From: an uncultured Crocinitomix sp. | Lineage (GTDB): Bacteria; Bacteroidota; Bacteroidia; Flavobacteriales_D; Crocinitomicaceae | NCBI GenBank assembly: GCA_905478225.1 | Contig: CAJQHR010000049.1 | Span: 1 to 64,000 of the forward strand | Reading direction: 5' to 3' | Length of the DNA: 64,000 nt | Part shown: piece after piece, positions 1 to 8,216 of the stretch | How positions within the stretch are numbered: position 1 is the stretch's first letter | How the letters are laid out: each line of letters starts with the position of its first letter | Made by a program: the position numbers and the translations under genes | Notes under the pieces: generated by a model | Seen by the model: the letters and a program-made list of their open reading frames with translations, nothing else | Databases searched by the model: none | What the model was told of the DNA's origin: nothing

Positions 1-108
1 TATTTGCAGAATTATTTGAATGAATTTTGCTACAAACTTAACCGCAGATACTTTGGAGAAAGGCTCTTCGATAGATTAACATTAGCCGTGGCTAAATCAT
101 ACTGGTAA
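1..108 (+). CDS. IS1595-family (ISXO2-like) transposase, C-terminal fragment
   Basis: An open frame runs from the left edge to a TAA at 106-108. Its 35 residues contain NEFCYKLNRRYFG followed by RLFDRLTLAVA, which resembles the conserved end of IS1595/ISXO2-type DDE transposases (an EF..R.NRR..G..FDR pattern). Only the extreme C-terminus is present, so catalytic residues cannot be checked and it is unknown whether the element is intact. The short palindrome ATCAAT-TAG-ATTGAT lies at 120-134, just past the stop; I could not identify a terminal inverted repeat. The gene converges on the TPR gene whose stop is only 12 bases away, so the element may have truncated that gene. Confidence 0.7.
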   Translation, partial: YLQNYLNEFCYKLNRRYFGERLFDRLTLAVAKSYW

Positions 109-120
109 GAAAGCGACGAA

Positions 121-435
121 TCAATTAGATTGATCGAATTCAACAATGCCATAAGTATATAATGCCATGGTGTCATTTGGGTACTCAATTAATACATGAT
201 CCAAGTCCCTTTTCGCTAAATCAAATTTTTGTTGCATTCGATAACAGCTCGCCCTATTTTGATATGATTCCCATGGTGCCGGATTATTTTCAATAATCAG
301 TGAATAAATTCGAATTGCCTCGTCATAATCTTCCTCCATGTGCGCTTTATAGGCTAAAGCAAAACTATAAGTGCTAGTTTGTCCATAGGTTAAAGAAATA
401 AAAAAAATGAACAATATTAGAAGTGGGGGTTTCAT
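121..435 (-). CDS. short secreted TPR protein, possibly truncated
   Basis: This 104-residue protein starts with a hydrophobic signal peptide ending near TYGQ. About two TPR-like helical units follow (DYDEAIRIYSLIIENNP at about 37-53, then the QKFDLAKRDLDHVLIEYPND unit). It stops abruptly after VEFDQSN, midway through what would be a third TPR helix. The stop lies 12 bases from the end of the converging transposase gene, so loss of a longer C-terminus is plausible. It is the last gene of a minus-strand run, 11 bases after rsmG. It probably acts in the periplasm as a protein-protein interaction module; no specific function can be assigned. Confidence 0.65.
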   Translation of the reverse strand: MKPPLLILFIFFISLTYGQTSTYSFALAYKAHMEEDYDEAIRIYSLIIENNPAPWESYQNRASCYRMQQKFDLAKRDLDHVLIEYPNDTMALYTYGIVEFDQSN

Positions 436-446
436 TACAAAAAGTG

Positions 447-1082
447 TTAAATCATTTTAATGTAGACCACTTTCTTGGTTTCAAAAAACTCCTCTGCAAA
501 GTACTTTTCTAAATCCAAAATTTCGGTATGGCGCCGAACTCCTTTGAATTCCTCGGTTAAATCACCACCTTTTAAATAAAAAATACCGTTCGGGTAGGCA
601 TTTTTTTGTTTGTGATAGAATTTATTACTCACCCATGGCAAAAACTTATCAATTTGTGTGACCGCCCTACTCACAACAAAGTCAAACTTTTGTTTCACCT
701 CTTCTGCGCGCTGGTGCGCCGCCGTAACGTTTTTTAACCCCAAGGCTTCAACTACGTCATGAACCACTTTTATCTTTTTTCCAATCGAATCCACTAAGTG
801 AAAGTTTACTTTTGGATAAAGAATAGCCAGGGGAATCCCAGGGAAACCACCTCCTGTACCAACATCTAAAACAGATGTGGTTGGTTTAAAATCAACCATT
901 TTTGCAATACCCAATGAATGCAAAACGTGGTGTTCATAAAAGTACAAATCAAAATCTTTTCTACTAACAACATTAATTTGATCGTTCCACTCTTTATATA
1001 CATCATATAAAGCCGCAAATTGTTCTTTTTGTTTGTCAGTAAGATTGGGGAAATAATGGAATACGCGGTCGACTGAAATCAT
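447..1082 (-). CDS. rsmG: 16S rRNA (guanine-527 N7)-methyltransferase RsmG
   Basis: RsmG (GidB) methylates N7 of G527 in the 530 loop of 16S rRNA using S-adenosylmethionine. The 211-residue length is normal for the family. The SAM-binding motif VLDVGTGGGFPGIPLA lies at about residues 71-86, and the family pattern VVSRAV follows in the second half. Its start overlaps the stop of the sigma-factor gene by 4 bases, indicating translational coupling. Placement downstream of a glycosyltransferase and an ECF sigma factor is probably positional rather than functional. The assignment is secure on motif and length. Confidence 0.95.
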   Translation of the reverse strand: MISVDRVFHYFPNLTDKQKEQFAALYDVYKEWNDQINVVSRKDFDLYFYEHHVLHSLGIAKMVDFKPTTSVLDVGTGGGFPGIPLAILYPKVNFHLVDSIGKKIKVVHDVVEALGLKNVTAAHQRAEEVKQKFDFVVSRAVTQIDKFLPWVSNKFYHKQKNAYPNGIFYLKGGDLTEEFKGVRRHTEILDLEKYFAEEFFETKKVVYIKMI

Positions 1083-1684
1083 ATGGTGTGCCGCGTATTT
1101 TTGATCATATCAGCTAAAAAGGCTCTTGCTCTAAACAATTGTGCTTTTACCGTACCTAATGGCAAGCCCATGTCCACTGCAATTTCGTCATAAGATAATT
1201 CTTGGAAATAACGCTTTTCTATCAAATCGCGGTAGCGTGGTTTCAATTTCTTGACCACTTCTCTTAACATCACCACTTTTTCAGCGTGCATGGTAACCTC
1301 TTCTGGATCTTTTTCGGTGCTTTTCACATCCAAACTGACAGATTCACCGTCGTCGTTTGTATACACAGTGTCCATTGAGGTGACTTTAATTCTTTTTTTA
1401 CGAATAAAGTCAATAGCGTTGTTAGAGGCTATTTTGAATAACCATGTGCTAAACGCGTAACTCGGTGAATATTGATGCAAGCGATTGAATGCTTTACCAA
1501 ATGCTTCAATCGTTAAATCTTCAGCATCATCATCTTTACGTACCATTTTAAGCATCATGAAATAAATCGATTCACGATACATTTCCATTAAGCTGGCATA
1601 AGCCATTTGGTTTCCGTTCAGCGCTTTTTCAACCAAAGCTAAATCCCGTTTTCCTTTATCCGATAAATTGTTTTTTTCTACCAT
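1079..1684 (-). CDS. RNA polymerase ECF-type sigma-70 factor
   Basis: This 201-residue protein has the two domains of ECF sigma factors. Region 2 (about 30-98) includes DDDAEDLTIEAFGKAF and the promoter-melting segment ending in AIDFIRKKR. Region 4 is a helix-turn-helix near 155-195 (LSYDEIAVDMGLPLGTVKAQ). A longer acidic linker with VSLDVKSTEKDPEE separates them. No anti-sigma factor gene is adjacent. It sits between a glycosyltransferase and rsmG, overlapping them by 7 and 4 bases. This arrangement, without a cognate regulator, suggests it is governed by expression or by a distant partner. Its regulon cannot be read from the sequence. Confidence 0.92.
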   Translation of the reverse strand: MVEKNNLSDKGKRDLALVEKALNGNQMAYASLMEMYRESIYFMMLKMVRKDDDAEDLTIEAFGKAFNRLHQYSPSYAFSTWLFKIASNNAIDFIRKKRIKVTSMDTVYTNDDGESVSLDVKSTEKDPEEVTMHAEKVVMLREVVKKLKPRYRDLIEKRYFQELSYDEIAVDMGLPLGTVKAQLFRARAFLADMIKNTRHTI

Positions 1685-2808
1685 TTACTCGTTTCTGTTC
1701 TTTCGGTTGAGTAATATATGAAGGGCATTAAAATGAAATGCAATAGCTCAAAAAACGGATAGAAGGCAATAAGATCTCCCGATTTAAATTTCTTGAAAAG
1801 TAAGCCGTTAATTATCCAATATAATACGAACCTCAGGACAAGCAGAGCAGTAGCAAAAAGCCACCATTCATAATTAAGCAGTAAAATAAAGAAAGATATC
1901 AGCATGAAAACCATGCTCATTGGAAATATTCCTAAAAATAACTTGTTGATAAGTCTGTATTTTGGAGCCGTAGTAAAGTGCCTCTGCTTCTGCTTAAACC
2001 ATGCACGCCAAGTCTTTTGAGGGATTGAGTAGACAAAACTCTCTGGGTTTGTTTCTACTGCAACATTTTTACGATTTGCAGCATCTTGGATGAAGAGATC
2101 ATCATCTCCCGACTGAATATGATAATGTTTTTTGAAACCATCCACGCCAAAAAAAGTAGATTTTGTATAACTCATATTCCGACCTACTGCCATATACGGT
2201 CTTCCCGTTCGCGCAAAACTCATATAAGTCATAGCAATGCTTGTGGTGTCGAATCGAATCATTTTATTTAATAATCCTTTCTCCTTTTTATAAGGACCAT
2301 AACCAATAACAATTTCCTTTTTTTCTGAATAATTATTGACAATATGTTGCAACCATTTATTTGAACTCGGGTAACAATCAGCATCAATCATGAGCAAATG
2401 CTCATACTTAGCTCCTTTAATTCCAATAGTCAACGGCACCTTTTTACCAAATTTTCGGTGTTTATTTTTTTCGAGTTCTATAAGTTTTAAATGAGGATAT
2501 GATTTTTGATACGCCTTAATAATATGTCTTGAATCATCTACACTTTGGTCATTCACAACAATAACTTCAAATTCGGGATAATCTTGTTCTAAAATCTTCG
2601 GTAAATAATGGAAAAGATTGTCCTCTTCATTTCTAGCGCATACAATAATCGTAACAGGAAAACTGACATCTTCCACAGGTTTAGGTTTGTACAGCAATAA
2701 ACGTACATAAAAAATGAGCAGATAGAGAATTTGGATAAAAAGCGCAGCGCAAAACACCAGGAAAACAATTCCAATAAAATCAAATGATATTTCCGGTATT
2801 AAATACAT
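1678..2808 (-). CDS. membrane-anchored family 2 glycosyltransferase
   Basis: This 376-residue GT2 enzyme has an N-terminal membrane helix (about 8-38), a GT-A catalytic domain and two to three C-terminal membrane segments. Visible motifs are TIIVCARNEEDNL at the start of the fold, VVNDQSVDDS for the nucleotide pocket, the metal-binding D-A-D in MIDADCYPS, and KQKQRHFTTAPKY, which resembles the QxxRW-type acceptor motif of processive GT2 enzymes. It probably transfers sugars to a lipid or polymer at the inner membrane; donor and acceptor are unknown. It is the first gene of the minus-strand run leading into the sigma factor. Confidence 0.88.
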   Translation of the reverse strand: MYLIPEISFDFIGIVFLVFCAALFIQILYLLIFYVRLLLYKPKPVEDVSFPVTIIVCARNEEDNLFHYLPKILEQDYPEFEVIVVNDQSVDDSRHIIKAYQKSYPHLKLIELEKNKHRKFGKKVPLTIGIKGAKYEHLLMIDADCYPSSNKWLQHIVNNYSEKKEIVIGYGPYKKEKGLLNKMIRFDTTSIAMTYMSFARTGRPYMAVGRNMSYTKSTFFGVDGFKKHYHIQSGDDDLFIQDAANRKNVAVETNPESFVYSIPQKTWRAWFKQKQRHFTTAPKYRLINKLFLGIFPMSMVFMLISFFILLLNYEWWLFATALLVLRFVLYWIINGLLFKKFKSGDLIAFYPFFELLHFILMPFIYYSTERTETSKW

Positions 2809-2858
2809 TCTTCAGTCAATTAATTCAATACTCAAAGGTGCTATAATTTAATATGGCG

Positions 2859-2866
2859 TATATTTG
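2859..2866 (+). promoter_or_regulatory. candidate -7 element for tgt
   Basis: TATATTTG fits the Bacteroidota -7 consensus TAnnTTTG and lies 24 bases before the tgt start codon. No good TTTG is present at the usual distance upstream, so only the -7 half is supported. Confidence 0.35.
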
Positions 2867-2889
2867 TTCATCCATTATTTATCAACAAA

Positions 2890-4020
2890 ATGAACTTTAT
2901 ATTAGAAAAAGAAGATCAAGCATCAAAGGCGAGAACAGGAGTTATTGAAACCGATCACGGTAAAATCAAAACTCCCATATTTATGCCAGTTGGAACGGTT
3001 GGATCGGTAAAAGGGGTTCATCAACGTGAGCTAAAGGATGATATTAAAGCACAAATCATTTTAGGAAATACCTATCATCTTTTTTTACGCCCAGGAATGG
3101 AAATTATGGAAGCTGCGGGCGGTTTGCACAAATTCATGGGATGGAAAGGCCCTATTTTAACAGATAGTGGTGGGTACCAAGTATATTCATTGTCAAATAC
3201 GAGAAGTATTAATGAAGAGGGGGTTGAATTCCGCTCGCATATTGATGGAAGTAAACACTTTTTTACTCCTGAGCGATCGATAGATATTCAGCGAAGCATT
3301 GGTGCAGATATTATTATGGCGTTTGATGAATGCACACCCTATCCCTGCGAATACAACTATGCAAAGGACTCAATGGAAATGACCCACCGCTGGCTAAAAA
3401 GATGTACCGATCATATGGACAAAACGAATGACCTTTACGGACATTCGCAAGCCCTGTTTCCAATTGTACAAGGAAGTACCTATAAAGATCTTCGTTTAAA
3501 AAGTGCTGAAACAATCGCGAGTTTCGACTTGCCAGGGAACGCTATTGGCGGACTTTCTGTGGGTGAACCTGCTGAAGAAATTTACGCCATGACAGACTTA
3601 GTTTGCTCGGTTCTTCCTAAAGATAAGCCTCGCTATTTAATGGGGGTGGGCACGCCAGCTAATATACTTGAATGCATTGCACTTGGTGTAGATATGTTTG
3701 ATTGTGTTATGCCGACCAGAAATGCACGTCACGGAATGTTATTTACAAGAAATGGCGTAATGAATATGAAAAATGCCAAATGGAAATCGGATTTTTCGCC
3801 ATTAGATGAATTTGGAACTTCTTATGTCGATTCATTTTATTCTAAATCATACGTGCGTCACTTATTTCACGCGAAGGAGTATTTAGCCTTGCAAATTGCG
3901 AGTATTCATAATTTGGCGTTTTATTTATGGTTAGTTGACGAAGCACGCAATCAAATTGAAAAGGGCACGTTTAGTGTATGGAAAGATGAAATGGTCCCTA
4001 AATTAAGTCAAAAAATATAA
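2890..4020 (+). CDS. tgt: queuine tRNA-ribosyltransferase (tRNA-guanine transglycosylase)
   Basis: Tgt exchanges the guanine at the wobble position of GUN-anticodon tRNAs for a queuosine precursor. The 376 residues follow the TIM-barrel family throughout: ILTDSGGYQVYSL carries the general acid/base Asp at about 92, IVQGSTY and GGLSVGEP line the pocket, and MFDCVMPTRNARHG carries the nucleophilic Asp. The CxCxxC...H zinc site expected just after this region is missing: the segment around SDFSPLDEFGTSYVDSFYSKSY has no cysteines. I recall the same replacement in other Bacteroidota Tgt proteins but could not check. It is followed 2 bases later by the LptF/G permease gene, a pairing common in this phylum. 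Confidence 0.96.
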   Translation: MNFILEKEDQASKARTGVIETDHGKIKTPIFMPVGTVGSVKGVHQRELKDDIKAQIILGNTYHLFLRPGMEIMEAAGGLHKFMGWKGPILTDSGGYQVYSLSNTRSINEEGVEFRSHIDGSKHFFTPERSIDIQRSIGADIIMAFDECTPYPCEYNYAKDSMEMTHRWLKRCTDHMDKTNDLYGHSQALFPIVQGSTYKDLRLKSAETIASFDLPGNAIGGLSVGEPAEEIYAMTDLVCSVLPKDKPRYLMGVGTPANILECIALGVDMFDCVMPTRNARHGMLFTRNGVMNMKNAKWKSDFSPLDEFGTSYVDSFYSKSYVRHLFHAKEYLALQIASIHNLAFYLWLVDEARNQIEKGTFSVWKDEMVPKLSQKI

Positions 4021-4022
4021 CA

Positions 4023-5099
4023 GTGATTCTAACCAAACTCGATCGGTTTATCATTAAAAAGTTCTTAGGAACTTTTGTGTTTACGCTCATTCTTTTGATG
4101 GCGATTAGTATCGTTTTTGATTTATCAGAAAAACTGAACGAATTCATTGCCAATGGTGCACCATGGGATGAAATAATTTTTGTTTATTATTCCAACTTTT
4201 TTGTGAACTACGGGGCACAGTTTAGCTATTTACTGAATTTCATATCAGTGATTTATTTCACCTCTAAAATGGCTGGGAATACTGAAATTGTTCCCATTTT
4301 AAGTTCAGGAGTTGGGTTTAATCGATTTTTAAGACCTTATTTTATATCTGCTGCAATTTTAGTTGCCGCCACTATACTCGTTTATAATTATGTGCTTCCG
4401 CAATCTAATGCCGCCCGAATTGAATTTGAGGAAGTATACTATCGAGACCATAATAATAAGATAGATGTGCGCTTGCAACTCGCCAATGGTGATATCCTAC
4501 ATTTCCGCCATTACGACGGAACTAAAAAGGAAATAAAAGATTTTTCTTTAGACCGAATTGTAGGCACTCGCATGGAATATTCATTGAATGCAAAAAAAGC
4601 AATTGGAGATAGTTTAAGTAATGATTGGCATTTTGAAAACATAATTATTCGAAGAAATGGAGAGTTTAATGATGACTTATTTTATGCTGAAGAACTGGAT
4701 ACGACCTTAGAGTTTGGCGTAAGAGATTTGGTGTTTAGACCCAATGTTATTGAAGCCATGAACAATCGAGAACTTGATGAATTCATTGCAGAACAAGAAA
4801 AAACAGGCTCAAGCAAAATATCCTATTACTTAATTAAAAAGCATGAGCGCTGGTCGTCGCCATTTGCCATCTTTATTTTGACATTGATTGGTGTGTCGGT
4901 CTCCAGTAAAAAAAGCCGTGGAGGAATGGGCCTAAACCTTGCCCTTGGTTTGGGAATTTGTGTGTTGTACATCTTCTCTATGCAAATGACCACCGTAGCC
5001 GCATTAAATGTTGGATTCACTCCTATATTAGCTGTTTGGCTGCCTAATATAATATTTAGCATTATTGCTTACGTACTTTACTTAAAAGCTCCTAAATAA
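4023..5099 (+). CDS. LptF/LptG-family lipopolysaccharide export permease
   Basis: This 358-residue YjgP/YjgQ-family protein begins with GTG directly after tgt. The N-terminal LDRFIIKKFLGTFVFTLILL is the typical first membrane helix, with about three N-terminal and three C-terminal helices around a periplasmic beta-jellyroll region (about 125-270). With LptB and its partner permease it extracts LPS from the inner membrane and pushes it towards the LptA/C bridge. A single permease gene here is normal for Bacteroidota, where the partner is encoded elsewhere. It cannot be decided from sequence alone whether this is LptF or LptG. Confidence 0.9.
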   Translation: MILTKLDRFIIKKFLGTFVFTLILLMAISIVFDLSEKLNEFIANGAPWDEIIFVYYSNFFVNYGAQFSYLLNFISVIYFTSKMAGNTEIVPILSSGVGFNRFLRPYFISAAILVAATILVYNYVLPQSNAARIEFEEVYYRDHNNKIDVRLQLANGDILHFRHYDGTKKEIKDFSLDRIVGTRMEYSLNAKKAIGDSLSNDWHFENIIIRRNGEFNDDLFYAEELDTTLEFGVRDLVFRPNVIEAMNNRELDEFIAEQEKTGSSKISYYLIKKHERWSSPFAIFILTLIGVSVSSKKSRGGMGLNLALGLGICVLYIFSMQMTTVAALNVGFTPILAVWLPNIIFSIIAYVLYLKAPK

Positions 5100-5101
5100 C
5101 C

Positions 5102-5518
5102 ATGATAGATCCAAATACTCCACTCGAACTCATCAATAAGTACAGCAAAAACACGCTTTTAGGTCAACTTGGGATTCGAGTAACAAAGCTTGGCGAAGAC
5201 TTTATAGAAGGAACCATGCCCGTAGACAAAAGGACACACCAACCAGTTGGGTTATTGCACGGTGGTGCTAGTACTGCACTAATTGAAAGTTTAGGTTCAA
5301 TTGGGTCAACACTTTTAGTAGACATGGCCACACACAATGTTGTGGGCTTAGAAATTAACGCAAATCATGTGCGTGGTGTAAAAACGGGAACAGTAACTGG
5401 CCGCGCTAAAATTGTACATGCAGGTAGAAAAACACATTTGTGGCAAGTGGACATCACAAACGAAGCAGGGAAATTAGTTTGCACTGGGCGCTTGACAGTT
5501 ATTGTTGTTAAAAAATAA
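5102..5518 (+). CDS. hotdog-fold acyl-CoA thioesterase (PaaI/MenI-like)
   Basis: This 138-residue single hotdog-domain protein shows the PaaI/YdiI-type motif THQPVGLLHGGASTALIES, whose glutamate is the likely catalytic base, and the CoA-side segment GLEINANHVRGVKTGTVTG. The gene directly downstream is an isochorismate synthase, so the most likely role is hydrolysis of 1,4-dihydroxy-2-naphthoyl-CoA in menaquinone synthesis (MenI). Sequence alone would also allow phenylacetyl-CoA or a general thioesterase function. Its TAA stop at 5516-5518 overlaps the probable start of the next gene. Confidence 0.85.
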   Translation: MIDPNTPLELINKYSKNTLLGQLGIRVTKLGEDFIEGTMPVDKRTHQPVGLLHGGASTALIESLGSIGSTLLVDMATHNVVGLEINANHVRGVKTGTVTGRAKIVHAGRKTHLWQVDITNEAGKLVCTGRLTVIVVKK

Positions 5519-6495
5519 AACAAATCGAAACTTATATTGCATATCGTTTACCACATGGGAAATCACCTCAACTTTTTAAAGGAGTTGGTCAATGGATTTT
5601 AGACTTAGAGGAGGTCGGATCAGATGGTTTTCTTTTTCATTCTTTTCAAGGAGATAAAATTTTAAATATCACAGCTTTGGAGGCGGTAGCTGAAGGAGAT
5701 TTTAAATCCTTCAAATCTGCAGATACCTCAAGCATTCAAACACAAACAGACTACAATACAAAATTCAAAAACCTACAATCAGAAATTGAAAGTGGACGCT
5801 TTAAAAAAGTCATTCTATCACGCACAAAAACGATTGACACTAATCTCGACGCCCTAACGATCTTTAACCAACTGAACACTGCTTATGGCAATACTTTAAA
5901 CTACATAATTAGCAATTCAGAAATAGGCACATGGATTGCCGCAACGCCAGAACTATTATTGTCGGTAGATGGGAATCATTTAAAAACCATGGCTTTAGCA
6001 GGCACAAAAACGACTGCCGAAGTTTGGAGTAAAAAAGAGTTTGATGAACAAAAATTTGTTTCAGATACAATCGTAGATAATTTGAATGCGGCTAATTGCA
6101 CTGATATTAAGTTGGACGGTCCAAAAACAACTCAGGCGGGCAAAATTGAGCATTTATTGACAAATATTTCGGCAGAAATGACCCGTGAAAGGGATTGGAT
6201 TAATGTGCTTAAAGGCCTTCACCCTACCCCGGCGGTATGCGGAATTCCAACATCTGAAGCAAAGCAGTATATTCCAGATTTAGAGGGTTATAATCGTGAA
6301 TTTTATGCCGGATTTATTGGGATGATGAAGGGGAATAAGAAAGACTTTTTTGTGAACCTGAGGTGTATGAAATTACACGAAAATAGCGCTAAATTGTATG
6401 TGGGCGGTGGAATAACTGACCAGTCTATTAAAGATGCGGAATGGAATGAAACGGAGCGTAAAGCTCAAACTTTAGCCAGTGTTTTGAAAGGGTGA
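5515..6495 (+). CDS. menF: isochorismate synthase / chorismate-binding enzyme with non-standard start
   Basis: MenF converts chorismate to isochorismate, the first committed step of menaquinone synthesis. The C-terminal catalytic fold is clear: FKKVILSRTKTI, TPELLLSVDGN, MALAGTKTT, the conserved LHPTPAVCGIPTSEA and YAGFIGMMKG. The first ordinary start codon in frame is TTG at 5677 (272 residues), but the frame stays open back to a stop at 5509. The upstream residues (YIAYRLPHG, then GQWILDLEEVGSDGFLFHSF) look like the N-terminal domain of Bacteroidota isochorismate synthases. The only early start candidates are ATA at 5515, overlapping the previous stop as ATAA, and ATC at 5524. I therefore extend the gene to 5515; the exact start is uncertain. 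Confidence 0.85.
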   Translation: MKQIETYIAYRLPHGKSPQLFKGVGQWILDLEEVGSDGFLFHSFQGDKILNITALEAVAEGDFKSFKSADTSSIQTQTDYNTKFKNLQSEIESGRFKKVILSRTKTIDTNLDALTIFNQLNTAYGNTLNYIISNSEIGTWIAATPELLLSVDGNHLKTMALAGTKTTAEVWSKKEFDEQKFVSDTIVDNLNAANCTDIKLDGPKTTQAGKIEHLLTNISAEMTRERDWINVLKGLHPTPAVCGIPTSEAKQYIPDLEGYNREFYAGFIGMMKGNKKDFFVNLRCMKLHENSAKLYVGGGITDQSIKDAEWNETERKAQTLASVLKG

Positions 6496-6503
6496 AATAA
6501 GTT

Positions 6504-7136
6504 CTATTTTGCGTAGATATTCTCAATCCGTTTGTCAATGATGCGATCATCCTGCGTTTCGAAGATGCAATATTTTTTAGTCTTGTAGTCAATTCCTATT
6601 TGTAGGTACCGATTTCCTTTATACCAATCCTCTATTTCCTTCTTAATTTCAGGTTTTCCTTCTGTTTCATTTTGAATTCGAATTTGGGGTTCAATTTCTG
6701 TTTCCACCTCCGAATCAATTTCTGTGTCGGTTTCTGCTTCAACTTCCGTTTTTAACTCAGGATCTGCATGAATTCCATTCAGCCAATTCTTTATTTCAGG
6801 CAAAGCTATTCTCAATAAAATACTTTTTGATCTTCTCGTTTTATCCAATTCAACAGGATATAGATTCATAACCCATTCATCTTTCTGCTCCGAGTAATTA
6901 ATTGAAATGAAACATTGAAATGAAAGCAGCTCCTTCGAATACCCTTTCAACTTTCGGCCATCAAACCAACCAGGTACATATACGCCGAGTCTATTGTCTG
7001 TATCATCATCAAAAACCAATTCCAAGTCAGAATAATGCTTGCAAGGGAAAAGACAATCTGAAATAATTTTTAATCCCAATGGGTGCGTATATCCTTTACG
7101 GAGTTTCGACTTATAACTTCTTTTCAATAACTCCAT
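6504..7136 (-). CDS. hypothetical protein with alternating acidic tract
   Basis: I do not recognise this 210-residue protein. It has no signal peptide or membrane segment. The N-terminal half is mixed alpha/beta (LKIISDCLFPCKHYSDLELVFDDD, with SLQC-like beta strands around KELLSFQCFISINY). Residues about 128-150 form an acidic tract in which almost every second residue is Glu or Asp (for example EVEAETDTEIDSEVETEIEP). The C-terminal segment DWYKGNRYLQIGIDYKTKKYCIF follows. It lies 12 bases downstream of the OmpA-like gene on the same strand, and converges on menF with an 8-base gap. Confidence 0.6.
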   Translation of the reverse strand: MELLKRSYKSKLRKGYTHPLGLKIISDCLFPCKHYSDLELVFDDDTDNRLGVYVPGWFDGRKLKGYSKELLSFQCFISINYSEQKDEWVMNLYPVELDKTRRSKSILLRIALPEIKNWLNGIHADPELKTEVEAETDTEIDSEVETEIEPQIRIQNETEGKPEIKKEIEDWYKGNRYLQIGIDYKTKKYCIFETQDDRIIDKRIENIYAK

Positions 7137-7148
7137 TTAATAACGTAA

Positions 7149-8033
7149 TTAGATAAACTCAAAATCCACCCGGCGGTTCAGCTGCTTGCCTTCAGTGGTT
7201 ATGTTAGATGTGGCAGGGTCTGTCTCGCCCCGATATTCGATCACAACTTTATCAGCAGGAACGCCAACATCTATCAAGAATTTTTTAACCCGCTCCGCTC
7301 TTCTTTCAGAAAGACCAACATTGTATTCGTTTGTTCCATTAGAATCGGTATGTCCAATAATTTTAATCCGTAAATCAGTATGTGAATTTACAATTTCAGA
7401 CATCTTTGTCAAATATTCATCAAACTGGGTCTTCAAAATATCCTTATCATGATCAAAATAAACGGGTACAAATTGAAAATTTCGCATTACCTCATCTCGT
7501 ACATAATAAGCATTCCAACCTCTTTCAATGTCGTTTGCCAAATTATTAACCCAAGAATGATAAAGCGTTAATGAATCGGTTCTAGACAGCTCGTACTTTG
7601 AGCGGTACACAATTATTTGTCCGCCTTGACGACATTCTTTCGAGACCCATTGGCCAGTTAAATAACCTGTAGAATCATTATACTCAAGGTCGCCGCCAAG
7701 AATACACCAAACGTCTGTACCAGCATTTTTATCTAAAGCAATAAAGTCATCTTTGAAAGTGAGTTCACGTTTGCTTTTAACAGTTCCTTCAATGGTTTTG
7801 TAGGCAAAATATTTGGTGAACGGTGTCTCAACACGCGAATCACCTTTCAAGTCTCCAGTTACAGGATCAATTTTAAAATCAAACCAAATGGCCGTACCTT
7901 GTTTTGGAGTTTGCCCTGACCTCGTTATAATACCTTGCCAAGTACCTTGTAGGTAATTCAACTGTCCTTGCAAATGCAAAGAAATTCCAAGAAATATGAT
8001 TACGATTAAACGCATATAATTACTTACAAACAA
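7149..8033 (-). CDS. OmpA-family peptidoglycan-binding secreted protein
   Basis: This 294-residue protein has a signal peptide (MRLIVIIFLGISLHLQGQ, so the true start may be the second Met at about residue 7). An N-terminal lipocalin-like or beta-rich domain of about 125 residues (NYLQGTWQGIITRSGQ) precedes a C-terminal OmpA domain (about 190-294). The OmpA domain shows the peptidoglycan-binding signature LRIKIIGHTDSNGTNEYNVGLSERRAERVKKFL, with the diaminopimelate-contacting Asp and Arg in place, and ends with NRRVDFEF. It probably tethers the outer membrane or a surface complex to the cell wall. Confidence 0.88.
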   Translation of the reverse strand: MFVSNYMRLIVIIFLGISLHLQGQLNYLQGTWQGIITRSGQTPKQGTAIWFDFKIDPVTGDLKGDSRVETPFTKYFAYKTIEGTVKSKRELTFKDDFIALDKNAGTDVWCILGGDLEYNDSTGYLTGQWVSKECRQGGQIIVYRSKYELSRTDSLTLYHSWVNNLANDIERGWNAYYVRDEVMRNFQFVPVYFDHDKDILKTQFDEYLTKMSEIVNSHTDLRIKIIGHTDSNGTNEYNVGLSERRAERVKKFLIDVGVPADKVVIEYRGETDPATSNITTEGKQLNRRVDFEFI

Positions 8034-8216
8034 GTTTCATCCTTTTATACGACATTGATTAAATAAGTTACATTCTAAAACAGATTCAACCGTTATATAT
8101 TTTACATCATGACACTAAATGTTCAAAAACACCCAGTTAAGTCAATAAAATCACTTGTTGAATCAAAGTCATTCGTTAATCTTGACCCAAATCGGTCTTT
8201 TTCATATCTTTAATAT

